DNA from: Odiellus spinosus
Taxonomy: Eukaryota > Arthropoda > Arachnida > Opiliones > Phalangiidae
Assembly: GCA_963920705.1 (NCBI GenBank)
Contig: OY987227.1
Span: 29,121,935 to 29,185,934, forward strand
Reading direction: 5' to 3'
DNA: 64,000 bases
Of this stretch, positions 1 to 13,800 are shown piece by piece. The first letter of the stretch is position 1. Each line of letters opens with the position of its first letter. Made by a program: the position numbers and the translations under genes. The notes beneath the pieces were generated by a model that saw nothing but the letters and a program-made list of their open reading frames with translations, had not been told where the DNA came from and ran no database searches.

Positions 1-1591
1 CGATATTAAAAGGTTAAATCATCGAGGAGGTACTTGGGAAAAATATCAGTAAACTGCCCTTGAAATGGCCGCCCGGGTAAAGGAAACATTTTTCTCAGCG
101 TCATTTGAGAGGGAGCCTAGTTATACTTTCACGATTCGTTATAGCTACGCGTTCAAGTACTTGGCTTTATTTCTGAAGTACTTAATAAGGCTGAGGCAGA
201 CTTATTTCTAGTAGCGATTCCATTCGAGGTTCAATCTAGGAGGATATAGGGGGGGGGGGTGAAGGCCAGTTCGAACGCTTGTTCTTTCTTAGATCTCGAG
301 TTCGGGACAGAGAAAAGTGATCGCCAATTATCAACTCTTACCAATAGACGACGAGTTGACGACCAGCGCCAAACCAGTTGGGTCTGAAATGAACCACCAG
401 AACGAAGGAAAGCGGTAAGCGCGCTTCAACGCGAAAATAACCGAGTCCAACTCTCCTTCGCCCCCTATATCCTCCTAGGTAGAAACATTAAACGGATAAC
501 TACTGGAATTGGCAAATATTTTATAACATCCGCGTACGACGCGTCAACGAAGAAACGTATAGTTTCAAAATGTCCCCGCGTCTTGTTGATGAACCATTAG
601 ACGTAACTATATCCGGAAAATGAGGCGGTCGCGAGTATTTACGGTCCAACTTTAGGGAAAAGACGATTGTTGGCTCGGAGACATCGAGTCCTTTATTAAA
701 AATAATAACCGCTAGTAAGAAACTATATACGGAACTAGGAGTTAAGCGCGTAAAGGACGCTCTCGAGCTTGTCCAATTTATTCCGGACAAGCGCTTTAAG
801 AAACGAGGCCCTTCTCAGCGTTCCTATACGCAACGCGCCGCGAGTTACAACCTCGGAAGAGACTCAAATCGACGTTGGCGAACAGGAGTTTTCTAAAGGA
901 ATTCCAGTCCCTACGAAGATGGCGAGCGGCGTATATAGCAGCGGCGGTTTATCGAAACTAAAGGCCGTTATTCTCGGCAAAACCCCTTTTCTTTCCTCGT
1001 CCAGTTTCGTCTCACGAACCTAATTCCGTACGAGGAACGTACCAAACCTAGCCGGATTAGACTCGGATAAATAGCCAATCTTCGCGGTAAACTCCGCGCG
1101 AAAATGACTTTAGCTTATCTTTCCTCGCCTTTTCTCCGTTTTTCCGAATGGAAACGCGACCGTTCGGGAAAGCTACGTTACGGAGGAAAGGGGTTCAAAA
1201 ACAATGGTCGACGGCGTTTGGCTTCGGAGGCAAGTAATGTTGGGAAAAATAGGTTATTTACGTAGGGAGTATAAACGGAGGCGCCTTTCTTCCACTTTCT
1301 CTCACTCTCACTCTCCGGGTTGGCGTCGAGCGTGTCCAGACTATACGGGGGCTCCGTGCCAGCTGCGAATGGCAAACTCCATTACCCGTCACCTAGCGGC
1401 GGCCTCTTAAAGGCCCGGCTAGCCAAAGCCACCGAAGCCTTTTTATTTTCAGCGCCGGATAATTTCCAAACCCCGGCGATCGCGCCAATAATTAGCTAAA
1501 ATTTCGATAAGAGCGTTTCATTTGACTAAATTAAATTACGAAAATAAACCGTATAAGAGTAATTAATAGTCAGACGCCATTCTAACCCCTT

Positions 1592-1609
1592 CCCCCCCCC
1601 CCCCCCCCC
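1592..1609. repeat. C18 tract, one of at least twelve long G/C homopolymers
   Basis: Eighteen Cs. Comparable runs of 11-16 Gs or Cs lie at 249-259, 4903-4915, 5442-5456, 10249-10260, 11054-11065, 13246-13261, 14103-14117, 23844-23854, 38178-38189, 45918-45933, 46273-46284 and 57829-57842. None falls inside the two large mobile elements. Confidence 0.95.
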
Positions 1610-4028
1610 GCCGAGATGTCATCCATATTTTTCCTCGGGTAGTTTTATGAAAAAGGTTGAGTAATATGGTCTACTCTAAGGTCATCTCTAACGTAGAGTG
1701 AATTAAATATTAAGAAAAACTTAACTTTTACGATAATTCATTTTAAATATAAAAGTGGACGCGTAATTTTGATTTCAGTATCCCTTTAAAAGGAAGGAGC
1801 GTTGGCTGGAAGGGAATGACACTAAGACATAGAGAATATAACGAGAGGAGTAGAAATAGCGCCTGGAAAGTTTCCCTTTCTACTTCCGGCGATTCGTATT
1901 AAAAGCTAGTTTTAAAAGTTGCAAATACTTCCTCGGTCTCTCCGTTCGCCCAATTTTGGTAAAACTAGCGTCTTTAATCCGATTAAGCGTTAAAGTCAAC
2001 GAAAACCCTCGCGGCTTTCGAGGAGGAAATAACCAAAAACCGGATGAAGCTCCCTAAAACTTTGGCGAGTCGCGAAGGACGGATCTTTCAACCGGAATCC
2101 GCGGCCTATATTCTCTACGAACTATAGTTAACTCGACTCGTATTTGCGTCGACTATAGCTTTCGTCGGATCTGATTAAGGGCTCGTTACCATTCCCCCAC
2201 CCACCCCGTAATCAGCCTAATCCGCCGAAGAATAGATACGTCTACTGCCACGGGGACTGGTGAAGAAGCGAGGCGAGGCCTTATACTCTTTGCCTTCATT
2301 TCGGACCCGCTACTATATACTATAGCTATAGTTATTTCGACGTTATAGCGGCTACTCCCGTATCTTCGCTTCGCTGACGATCTCCTCGCTTTTAAGAGAT
2401 CTTAGCTCGCTCGAGGATGAGAAAATATGCTAAACAAGCTTTTATAGCGAAGACGACGACGTATAACGACAAGACCCCCGTTTCATTAAAGACGACCAGC
2501 ATCGTCACCCACCAACCGCGAAATAGAAGAAAATTAAGAAAGAACGTAACGAAATAAAATGAAGCATTTAGTTACGCTATTTAACGTATAAACATTTTAT
2601 TAAATAGTCTATCGGAATTTTATCACCCAATTAAGCCGCGTTCGTACTTCACCTTGAAATCGATTTAAACCGTTTCAAAACGTTTCGCGCGAACGGGAAA
2701 CGGTCTTTTCTCGAATCGATTCGATTCCATTTCTCTTAACCGCTTCGGGAACCAGTTTCGTATCGATTCGGCTACGATAAATCGATTTTTAAATATATAA
2801 CGCGTGAACGCTTGACGCTTAAAAATATTCCAGGCGATTCGAATTATCGGTTTGATTTTACAGTTTCAAATCTATTAAGAATCCTAATTTTATCACGAAT
2901 GGCGCGATGGTCCTATAAGTGAACTTTCCTTAATAATTAAATTTCTTATTTTTAGTTCGTGGCGCCGACGGAAGGACGAAGCGTGGGAGGCGTGGTTAAG
3001 GAACGAGCGCGTCTTGACGTCACTATTTAATCATCCGCGTTGAATGATTTAACAGGCTGCGCTCTCCTTACGCGTCCAAATTTATAACGCGAAATAAAAG
3101 GCGCGTTGTCGTATAAGCTCTAACACTCGCCGCTTTATAGCGTAGGATAATATATTTGTCAGGAAATGGAAAAGCTCTCGCTGTTAATAAATTTCCACGA
3201 AAGTAACGCTATTCTTGTATTTGTTTTTGAACGCGAGCCGCTGGTTCGATGGCAACGCGACTCGCCCACTTATTTCTTTTATTTTTCCATCTCGGGAACG
3301 GAAATGGCCCGAAAGATAAACTATCGCTTTCGATAGTAACGGCCCGCGCTGAAACAGCCAAAGAAACCGGAGAAAAAAAAGAGTCTAAATATTTTGGCAG
3401 ACGCGAAATATCGCTATTTTTTCGTTTAATCCTCGGTTCGATATTAGAAAAAAGGCGCGCGATACATTTATCAAACGTAAAGAAAAAGGTAAAAAAGAAC
3501 CAAAAACAGACCCACCATTTTTATCCCGGCCAAAAATAAAATGATATTAGGGAAGAGATGAAACGAATGAAGATATCACGAATATAGGCCATCTACTCTT
3601 CCTCTACTAGTAAAATTGGACTCGTTAAAAAGCTGGAGGTTTAAATTCACCTTTAAAGGAAGAATGCGGACTAAAAACCAGGGATTTTTTAATCGAGAGG
3701 ATAGGGTATTTAAAATACATTTGCCCTCGCGCGACTTAGAATAAATGGAAGAATGAAGAAGCGTCGGATATAATTCGAGGGAGTTGGAAGAAAAGCCGGT
3801 GAGAAATTGGCTCGATAAAAAGCAACGAGTACAAGGTAGCTATGTCCGAATGACGTCGCGCGCCGGCGGATGAAGAGAAATAGCGCCGGGTCAGCGAATT
3901 TTTTTTTTTCCTAATCTAACGCCTATACGCTTCTAGTACTAGAGTAGCCCCTCGCTTTTTTTTCTTTCCTTTTCAGGATAGAATTGAAGCAAATCAGATT
4001 AGGAAGTAAAGGCGCTCTTCTCTTTTAG

Positions 4029-4253
4029 CGCGTGCTTCGAGCATCCGCCACAGTCAGCCACATCGTGTTCGGCGAAGAGAGCGGAAGAATTCCAGGGATG
4101 TTTTTTCGAGTGGGCCCACGCCCCATCTATCCTTCTTTCAAAGACGAATACAGTTCGCCGTACGAACGGCTACATCCCTGGAACAATTTCTTTCAAGTCG
4201 CCTTCACGCCAGAGCCAAACCAAAAAACCAGTACGCTGGACTCGTTTAGATAG
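4029..4253 (+). CDS. Possible 3'-terminal exon, unrecognised
   Basis: The acceptor-like GCTCTTCTCTTTTAG ends at 4028. The following 74 codons are open to a TAG, with words such as FKDEYSSPYERLHPWNNFF. ATTAAA occurs just after the stop, and AATAAA near 4512. Base composition is richer in CA and TG than the neighbouring sequence, as coding sequence would be. The family is not recognised; the opposite strand contains stops in every frame across this stretch. Confidence 0.22.
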   Translation, partial: RVLRASATVSHIVFGEESGRIPGMFFRVGPRPIYPSFKDEYSSPYERLHPWNNFFQVAFTPEPNQKTSTLDSFR

Positions 4254-7200
4254 ATACGTATTAAACGAAATGACCATTGAACTTTGACTGAATAGATAAC
4301 GTAGCTTACTCGCTACAACGCGTCGATCGTTAGCAGGGAAATACAAAATTAAATAAGCGGTTGTATCCCTCTATCCTCAATCGCGAATGGATCTACGACT
4401 TCGCGAATCTTTAAAATCGAATAACGAGTAACGAGTCACGTGTAGAGGAATAGTAAAAGGGTGGTGACGTATGCGGTGACGTCTAAAAGAAATGGTTTGA
4501 CCCATTTTAATTAATAAATAAAAAGGATGGAGAATCAATTGTCTAGACAATTCAGTCAGAATGTGGTTTCCTTTAAACCCATCTTTCCCAGCACCAAATG
4601 TTAACGAATCCTCTTCCCACTAACGAAATTAAATTGTTTTCGAAGCTAGGAACCTTTAGAAAATTGTAAAATCTGGGGTCACGCGTTTGTAAATATATTT
4701 TGGTCAAGAAATAATATTATTTCTATTATATTCCGTTTAAACACGGGAATTGGTTTGAAATTGGCACGCGCGCTGTGTGGACGTAGCTCGAGGTTTTCGA
4801 AGAACTTATCCTCATTCGCTTTAATTTTCAGTTGATACAGCGAAGCTGAAGTTTCCGAGTTGCTACAGTTAATAAGGATGGAAGGCGAGAGAGAGAGAGA
4901 TAGGGGGGGGGGGGGTCAGTGGGATTTCGCATCTTGCTCTATATATTAGTCGCTTTTTCTTCCTTCCCTAACATTCCTTTATTCCTCTTCCGATTTGGCG
5001 AATACAGTCGGAGTTTTCAGCGCGTTGGAATCCGACAATCCGAGCTTCTATTTCGAAGAAACGAACAGCGTCGTATAGATACTTCATTTCGAGAAGGATA
5101 GACCCCGGACTATTTTCATTCCTATATCTGGAATAACGTATCGTAACGTTCCGCGGCCCGACTTACGTATATAGTTCGTCCACCCATTTAGAAACGATAG
5201 AGAGAAAGGCTGGGAGTATAATAAAAGCGTATAAGCGAATCCATCCCGGGGCTATTCTTCTTCTCTATAGTTTCTGGTCTATAGCCAAATGGACGGAAGA
5301 TAAAGAAAGAGCCGGCTTCCTAAAGGCGGCAAATGGATGGGGAGAATTATTTCGAATCCGTTAGCTCCAGTTGGTTCGGGCGAAAAAATAAAAAAAAGAG
5401 CGAAAGAGTGGCTCTAGTAAAAGTGGGGCGACATTGGGCGAGGGGGGGGGGGGGGGAAGTCGAGTCGGGGCTCGGAATGGCCAAGCTAGTAGTAGTAGCA
5501 GTTGGCGCGATCGACGGGAAATTGGCGAGATGTAATAGAGTGAAAACAGAATCGCTTACTTAACTTTTTGGCCGAGGATAAATCACTAAAACCCCCGTAA
5601 CCCCTTTTTTGTTGAGAACCGAAAGCGGACGGGTGGCGAATCTACGCTCGTTGCGGGAAGGGGGCGGGGGGTAAAGATGGGCCCGCGACGCGGACCCCGA
5701 GGGCTAAGAATAATCGGTCATCGTTGGAGCGAAAATATCCGTTGTCGCGTCACGAAGTAAACATGGCCTGATGCGCCATTTTCACAGTTGGAAAGATACT
5801 CCTAATCTACGACACATTTTTCTTATATAATGTCTCAATAACTGATGGATTATTTCGTACGACAAGTTTAGAACTATTTACCGCGAACTGATTCGAGATA
5901 ATCTACGAAAGATTAAAATAAACTATAAGATAACGAATTACGCGTACGTGAACGTCAAGCTTGACGTCACTACCAAAGTACGTTTTAGATTAATTTAGAG
6001 CGTCGCGTCTCGGTATTGACAATTGTTTTAAAAATTTCGAATCGATCGAAAGAATAGAGAGTGGCCGCGAAGGGACCGAATTCATCTGAAGTGAAAACCG
6101 CTTTTTCTACGGGAATTTGGGTTCTTCCGAGGCTGAAACTGATAGAATATATATCTGATGGAGTATATAGTTAAAGGACGCGAGCGCCAGAAAGAAAATT
6201 GGGAAATGGCGAAAATGTTTCGTATAACTCTTTCTTTTTCTAGATATTTATGGTTTATGGCAGTTTCTGGGCCAACTCGATCTCGATCCCAAAGTTAGCG
6301 AAAAATAATAAGCGAGTATCCCGCGTCGTTCCAGTTTAAAGCTAACATCGTATATGGAAAGGGGAAAAGAAAAAAAGATTCTTTGAAAGTGCAGTCGTGG
6401 AATTGGGCGACTTCTTTTCTCTTTTAAAGCAACGACGCAGTTTCCCGCGATTTTCGGACTCGCGCTATTGAGTTTTAGGGGAAAATTAAATCGATTCGCC
6501 AGCTTCTTCCTTCCCCAAGCGTGCTGGGGGGGGGGTGAGCGCGGGGGGGGGAGGAGAAGACAAAGAACAGAAAGAAAAGGACGAGAGTCAATCCCCCGCT
6601 CCAACTCCCGCATCCCTCCTCATCCGCACCCAAGACTAAAAGCGTTTTCTCGATGATGCCTTCTCCTATTCTATAGTCCGAGGTACTTGGGAGAGCGGAG
6701 TACTCGGCGGACCCTATTCCTTTTTCCCTATACGTATATAAGAACTTTGTTCCTATTGTCCAACCAGTTCTCTCGTAAAGAGAAATAACCAACGCGAGTA
6801 ACGAGTTAATTTTAATCAAAAAAGGAACCTTAAAAAATTCATAAACTCGGGATTAAATTCGCGACAAAGATTTCTCGATAATTCGCGGTTATTTGAGCGA
6901 CGCGTTAAGCCTATAATAATTTCAAACGGGTAAAAATGACACCAATCTATACGGCGAGTCAAATGACGTTTAAAATCCATAGCTAAGCCTATTTCCCGGC
7001 TAATTTTTAAATTGATTTCTATAGTATATTATTTGTAAATTGCATTCCCACTTTAAGTTGTTCTTCGACAATTAGCCGTAAGGTTTCTATAATATTCTAA
7101 GTATACGTATACATTAATTAACTTAATGAATTGGCGGGTCTCGTCTTTAACTATTTTTCCAATGAAACGAAGAGCATTTAACGAGAAGACATGACGTCAT

Positions 7201-10200
7201 GGCGGACCGACACGAAATATTAAAACGCGTAAAAGAAAAATATTGTTTAACGTAGCGACTCCCTCCGGCCATCGAGCGTCACCGACTCAGTCTATTTCAC
7301 CTCGAATCGACAGCGCGTTCGAAACTAGACTGGCCTTCGTCTCTCTTCTCCGAGTCGAAAATCGTAAAGATAGTTAAGGATAAGCTTGGTATATATATCG
7401 TCGTACGGGCTATTAATTCCGGTAGGAATAGACTTTAGTTTATGGCGTAGATTTTGAAGGCGCGTCCTTCTTGGCTTTCGTTTCTATTTATCCGGGGTGG
7501 GCACGCTGGGCTGAAGGGTGGGCGGATGGGTGGGCGCGACGGGGAACTAGTGGTCCGTGTCCAATTCCATTCAACTACTCTTATTCAAAAGTCAAACGCT
7601 GGCTGGTCGCGGCCAGAAAAAGAGAGAAAACGAATTGTCCGATATTTTCCGCTCCCACAATCTCGCCCCCAGCATCCCCCCTTTTCTTTTTCCTCTTTTT
7701 TTATAGCATTTCGTTCCGAAATCTAGGAATATATAAGAGAGAGAGAGCGTAGGCTATAAAATCGAAAGGCGAGAGAAGGAAAGCGCTCGAACGTTTCAGA
7801 CTCCGGGATAAATCAACATTTTTTATACGAAGGAACAACGACAGCCAACAAAAATCTTATCCTTACTTAAGCGTACGTCAATCCGTAGCTTCCGCCTTGC
7901 TTCGGAAAGAAAGTTAAGGGGAATTTAAGGAGAGACGCGGTTCACTGTCCCTTTAGAAAGTGGGAAAATCCGCTTTAAAAGTATTTGGGAAAAGACAGTA
8001 ACCTCGCGAAATTGATAGATATATTCGTTCGGAGCCCAAAGTGGCCCGTCGATTTCAAAAACAAAACGCTACTCGCGATATAGTCGCGTTTCACTCGTCA
8101 GTCGAACAAAATAGACGATACGAGTCTGCGGGGGATTGAATTCTAAGCGGGGCCGAGCTTTTTCTCTCATTCCTCGTTCGATCTTATTCGGTGGACGAAC
8201 GATCGAGAGCCAGAAACAATTGGAAGCGCGGTATCGCCTCTCGAGATTCGGTCAAAAAGGACGATAAACGTCACTTTGAGATTTCCCGGAGCTCCCAACC
8301 TCTAGAAACCTTCCTAACTCTATCGTCTGGGATCTTTAGAGATAAAAGGCGAGTCCAGCTTCCGACCGAATGAAATTTCCTTTCGAAAACCCGATTCAAT
8401 CGGATTTTGAAAGCGCGGGGAAAAATCCAGTTCCATTTATTTGACTAAATCGAAACGACGTGATATAGAAGAAGGCGAGCGAAGTGGGAAAGAGATAGGG
8501 ACGAGTGATGGAAGAAACGTATACCTCGTTCAACTTCGTACGCGTTGCTTCGATTTATCAAGATTGAAAAGAAAAAGAGTAGAAAAAAGGGAAACATTTA
8601 ATTTAGCTGCCAGGGCGCTTGTATATTTTATCCATAGAGCATAGAGTAAAAGGTAGGGACCGTCTATAAAGAATGGGAAGACAATCGCTATAGGGAGAAT
8701 TCATTTCTACCTCCTCTCTAAACGATCCAAAGAACGAGCTAGGCTAATTCTCCTTTTTGTTTCCGATCGAATTTTAAGTATTAAAAGTTTCTAAGAAATT
8801 TCCAGGAACATCCGGTTTCCTCCTAACCTATTCCTAGAATCCTGATTTTTGTCTACGGTTCTCGCGTTTTTTAATAGGTGATTGGTTAAGAGGTTTTCCT
8901 AAGAAACTTGACGATTAGCGATTTCTCGGAACTTATTTTTAAAGAAACGCCTTCCTAGAAATTTGAACGAAAAATGTTGCGTCTAAAAACGAGCGGAAAC
9001 AGCCGGGCCGCTAAGCGTCTTACATACTTCTTATACCCCAAATTTCATAGACGATGTAAAGTTTAGCGGCTTAAAAAGCCCGCTTTGATTTTTATATAAA
9101 TTTCTTTATACGTTTAAATTTTGGCGCTATTTATCGCTCGTAAAAAATAGTTGAACTGAATCCCTAGTTAGGGCTTATTTAAAGGCCATCATTATATTGA
9201 AAAGCCGAAAATATATCACACATTTTACAAGCCTTTAAATTAGTAGGGTGTTTCTCTACGAGATTAATCCTAATCAGGTTTTTAGATTAACCTTTAATCC
9301 CATTAAATTGAAGAAAATAAGAAATTACTTTCTAGACTTCGAATTTAACACGATATCTCTAAAGTAAAAAATTGTAAAATTAAAATCAAGGCTAACAAGC
9401 GACTCTTCTATTCAGTAACGACAAACCAGAGGACCAAAAAACACGGGCTAAGCTAAGTTTAAAGTTTTTAGCCAAATAATTAGGCATATTTTTCCAGAAT
9501 AAAAATGACAACTTCGCGTTACCTTTAATAGGATAAAGTGGATAAACTAGAAGATTATAGAAATTTCTTTCCTCCTCTTCCCCGTAACACGATTTTTTCC
9601 AAAGTTTTTCCTTATACGTATACGTTCGAGTGAAAAATAAACGTCAATTACTACGGGAGACTTCTGGAGAAGAGAAGAGAAGGTGGGGGAGGCGAGGGGC
9701 TTCTCACCCCGGTTTCGAGCGAGCTAAACTTTCGAGTTAAGAAGTAGAAGCGAAAAAAACTTTTTTTTTAAGAAGCTAGGAGGAGTCGGGAGTGTCGGGA
9801 GGGGAAGGTTAGGTATAAGGTGTACTCGAAGCGTTGCCGTAATCAATTTAAAGAGGGGAAGGGGGTGAGTTTGACTTTCTCGGGAGCGCGAAGAGTTTTA
9901 GCGATGACAGGCCGCGCCCGTTTTAGATGGATGAGATGGAAGAGGCGAGACTAACGCTAACCCTCATTTATCTTTACAGCCAAACCGGCAATTTCGTCCG
10001 GAATCGGCACCGCGCTCCGACTTAGACTCCATTTTAAGAGGACATGGCGAAAATAACGAGTAATTTAAGTTCGTAGTCGCTATCGATTCGAAGCGGAATT
10101 TAACTCCGGTTAATTCCACTTTGAATTGACAGCGCGAATAAGCGCGCTCTCCCTTTACGTTCAAAGTAAACAAACTCTAGAAAATAATGGTTAGCCTATC

Positions 10201-10714
10201 AAACTCCGTTGTCGAGTCCAGATGGAAATAATAGGTAGAAGATTATTTCCCCCCCCCCCCTTTCAATTGGCAGCGCGAGTAAGGTTGGTCTTCTTTTATT
10301 TTCGAGGGAAACGAATCGAGAAGATAAGGCTTATAATAGCTTCGTACCCGCTGTCAAATAACAATGCGGTGGTAAAAAAAACGATCGGGAAATTAGAAGC
10401 GCGTTTAAAAAATTGTTCGCGAAAATAAAACTAACGTAGATAAGGCGGGTGAAGGAGAGAAAATTTGGGCGTAATTTAGTAATACGAGCGCTTTGATATC
10501 ATACGTTAACTTTGCCGGAGAATAAACAGTTTTGAATATTGGTTTTTTATATAGGGTCGTGGGGAAGTTTGCGCCGAGGGAATCTTTCTAATATACAATA
10601 TAGTTAATGTAGAGTTACCGGGTCGAGGGGTTACGAGCCCGGTTAAGGCGTCTGAATTTCTTTCTATTAAACTGGTCTGAATTTGATTTGGCGCGAAATA
10701 AAATTGCGGGTTAC

Positions 10715-10895
10715 CTTTCCGAGTCCCGTGGAGTCCTTGATTCTGGCTGATCCTCTGAGCAAAGCGGGTGGCGCCGGAGGAGGCGAGATCTTCACGATCT
10801 CGGAGAAGTTGGTTCGAAAAGGCAACGGCTCCGGTTCCGAACCCGAATGGTGACGTCGACGTTTCTTCGAAGATAGATTTAACCTTTGAGCCGCT
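10715..10895 (-). CDS. Possible internal coding exon, unrecognised
   Basis: On the minus strand a pyrimidine-rich stretch (TTCTCTTCGTTCTTTCGTTTTAG) ends at a splice-acceptor AG at 10896-10897. It is followed by 181 bases open in one frame (60 codons plus one base), ending CGGAAAG before GTAACC, a good donor. The predicted peptide contains KSIFEETSTSPFGFGTG and LLRDREDLASSGATRFAQR; I recognise no domain. Third positions favour C and G, unlike the flanks. The plus strand of the same stretch is also open (GGEIFTISEKLVRKGNG) with weaker splice-like ends, so strand and reality are both uncertain. No partner exon could be joined with confidence. Confidence 0.25.
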
Positions 10896-13800
10896 CTAAA
10901 ACGAAAGAACGAAGAGAAATCGTGGTTAGATTAACGAGTCGTATCATTTCTAATATCAAATAAAAGTACGCTACTTAAAATTAACGATCGCGCAACAATT
11001 TTGACCAAAACTGAAAATGACCCAGCTCGAATGATTTAAATATCCATTAAGGAGGGGGGGGGGGGTTATCCCTTCTAAGGACGGGACTAGATAATCAATA
11101 AGGAATCGCAACACTCCCGCGTTTACCCCTTAATCCCTCGACGCCATGAGGAAAATCAAATCCTGAGATAGAAATGAGCGAGGATACGCGTGCCGCGCGA
11201 CACCCAAACTTTCACCAACATCTCGACGCGTCAATCGAACTCGTCCCGAAATTAAAATTCAATAAAGTTTAAACTTAGTCGAGATTTAAAACGAACCCTT
11301 TTCCTCCCTTTCCGCCTTATTCGAAGGATCCTCGCGAACGAACCGGCAAAATGTAACGCGCTATCTCCTACATTCCGAAACTAAGAGTTAATAAAGAAAA
11401 GTATAAGGCGATACGAACGAAGCCTTAATCCCCGGCCGTTTCCCCGTATTGAGGATTTCGTCGCGAACGGGGATCGAAAGACGGAGATCGTAATTGAGAA
11501 TCGTGTTAAGAGCCGGGATCTCGTTCCCACTTTAATTCCAGTCACTCAAAAGTCTTTCGCACCGGGTGCCCATCGAACGCCGCCACCGCTTCTATATCTA
11601 TCATAGATACGTATCGACTTAGACTGACACTATTGATAAAGGCGAGGGGAGCCGGCTCCTTCCTTACTCGCGACATCCGCGCCTCCAGGGTCAAATTGAA
11701 ACGCGTCGGGACTCTATACGTACGATCCCGCTTCTCAAACGAAAACTCGTAATTGTTTAATTCGAGACACGTGTCGCCGGCTGCGAGAGAAGGGGGCTGT
11801 ACCCCCCACCAAACCCCCCCCATATATATATCCACCACCCTTGACATTCGAGAAGTTAAAAGTACAGCCAACGCAGCCTTAACCCTTTCCTTCGGAGTCT
11901 TTCATTTTACATACGTATATAAATGGAGATGTACTCCGAATGAAGCGAACTAAGAAAGGTCACGGGATCGAGTCCGGAGAAGTTTGAAATATAATCTTAC
12001 GGAATAAATATTTCCTCGGAGAAACGCTATACGATAACGCGTTAAGATAAGCGCGAAGACTGCTTTATAAAAATAAAGCGATTAAATGAATAGAAAATTT
12101 TAAAAGTCGTTTCTATTTCAATATTAGCCACGAACCAATCACAATCGCGGTGATTTCTTAGAGAGCCTATAGCTTCAATGGCGCTGCCAATGGAAGCGTA
12201 GAAAATATAGTAAAAGGAATAGAAACTTCTATCCCAATCCAAACTGGGTACGTTCAACTTCCGGAAATCAATGGCACGCGATTGGCCCCGTGGTTCTTTT
12301 AGTTCAGGGAAGACTGAAAGTCTATTATTTAGTCTTTATCGAGTGTTCAACGTCCGCTCGGTCATTGGGTATCAATGGGAGAGGTACCGGAAGTAGAGAT
12401 ACCTCAGTTCGAGATCGAAGAAACCAGCCCCCTGAAAATTGCGAAGATACGGCTAAAGCTTCTATTCCTTCTAGTATATTTGGAAGGTGGAACTGACTAT
12501 CGGGTTCCTCTTTGATATACGATACGAGGATGGACGTCCGAACTTATATATGGCCCTGAACGGGTTGTAATATGTGGGCGAACCCGCAATCCAGGGGAGT
12601 TTAAAAGTAACTCGATCACCACCGGGTGTAGCTATATATACGCTATATATAGGATGTGATGGAGGGAGACATTGACGTTCATTAAGCAGCGAGACCATGG
12701 TTAAAAGAATTAAAAGCCTGGGTAGGAGGGAGGGGACGCGGAATAGAACTTTATTGACGGAAGCGCGTGTAGGCGCGCGGTGCAGGTCGTGTCCCCGCGA
12801 TTCTTTCAACTTGTCTCCCCCTACTACTCTACGTTTAAAAGTTCATTTTAAAACAAACGGGAGCCGAGCAACAATTCTACAATTCAAAAGTCTATATAAA
12901 GGATTTAGTCAGTTTAGACTTTTGACACGAACAAAGGGGGAGAGGGAAGGTGGGCGCCCCGGGAACCCAACGGCGAACGAGTTCGCCTCTCGATCCTTTG
13001 TTCGACTGATTTTAAAAATTCTACACCACTTTATTTACTAGATCTAGAAAGACCCGAGAATCAGTCCCGAATGTCATTCGGCCACAAACCTAACTGTCGA
13101 TAATTCTTGAAATTGGTTTCCCTACGCGTTTCTTAAGGATACCACATTGTAGAGGGCGTACGCGCTGCAAACTATACTCGCAACTTTTCTAGAGTTAAGA
13201 ATTTAAGTTTGGGTTACCTTAAATACGGCTAATTTGGGATTAAAAGGGGGGGGGGGGGGGGAATTGCAATTTAAATATCAGGTTTGATTGAATTGTAAAT
13301 ATTTGTTTAACGCGCGGAGGAGGGAATCTCAATCAAATTTCAGCTTCTTTGGAAATACTACGCTGTGAACAAAATTTCGCGTATTAAGAATTAATTAACG
13401 AGAAAATTAATTAAATAAAAATAGAATAAAAATAAAAATATTGAACGCCGTAAAAGAAAATAAATTTATATTTTCCGACGAATTACTGAGAAATAAATGC
13501 CCCAATATTATTAGTTTTTAATCTTTTAAAGCCACAAAAAATAAAATTTAATTAAACTAGTACTCGAAACGCGTACGCGTACGCGAAATAAACATTTTCG
13601 TCACTAAAAAATCGGTGAAATCAATCGAGGTTACGACATAGACGGACGCGAATACGATAGTTCCATCGTGGTAAAGTAAAAGCTAAGGAAAAACAGCGCC
13701 GAATCATCGGTAAACGTATCTTATACCAAAGTACAACGAACAAAAAAAAAAATCAGGCTAGTTCCGGGCGAGCGAATCGAACACGGATCCAAAAGGTTCG

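Larger units (their letters stand above)
1..10714. other. Gene-poor stretch
   Basis: CpG-rich background with many ACGCG and TATAG words. It holds six of the G/C homopolymers, short GA repeats, a cluster of GGGTGGGCG words at about 7495-7540, and an ACGTCA-containing palindrome (TGACGTCA at about 7194). A short acceptor-like, open segment starts at 9980 (peptide words SAPRSDLDSILRGHGENN) and meets GTAATT at 10060, but its opposite strand is equally splice-like. No recognised gene. Confidence 0.6.
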
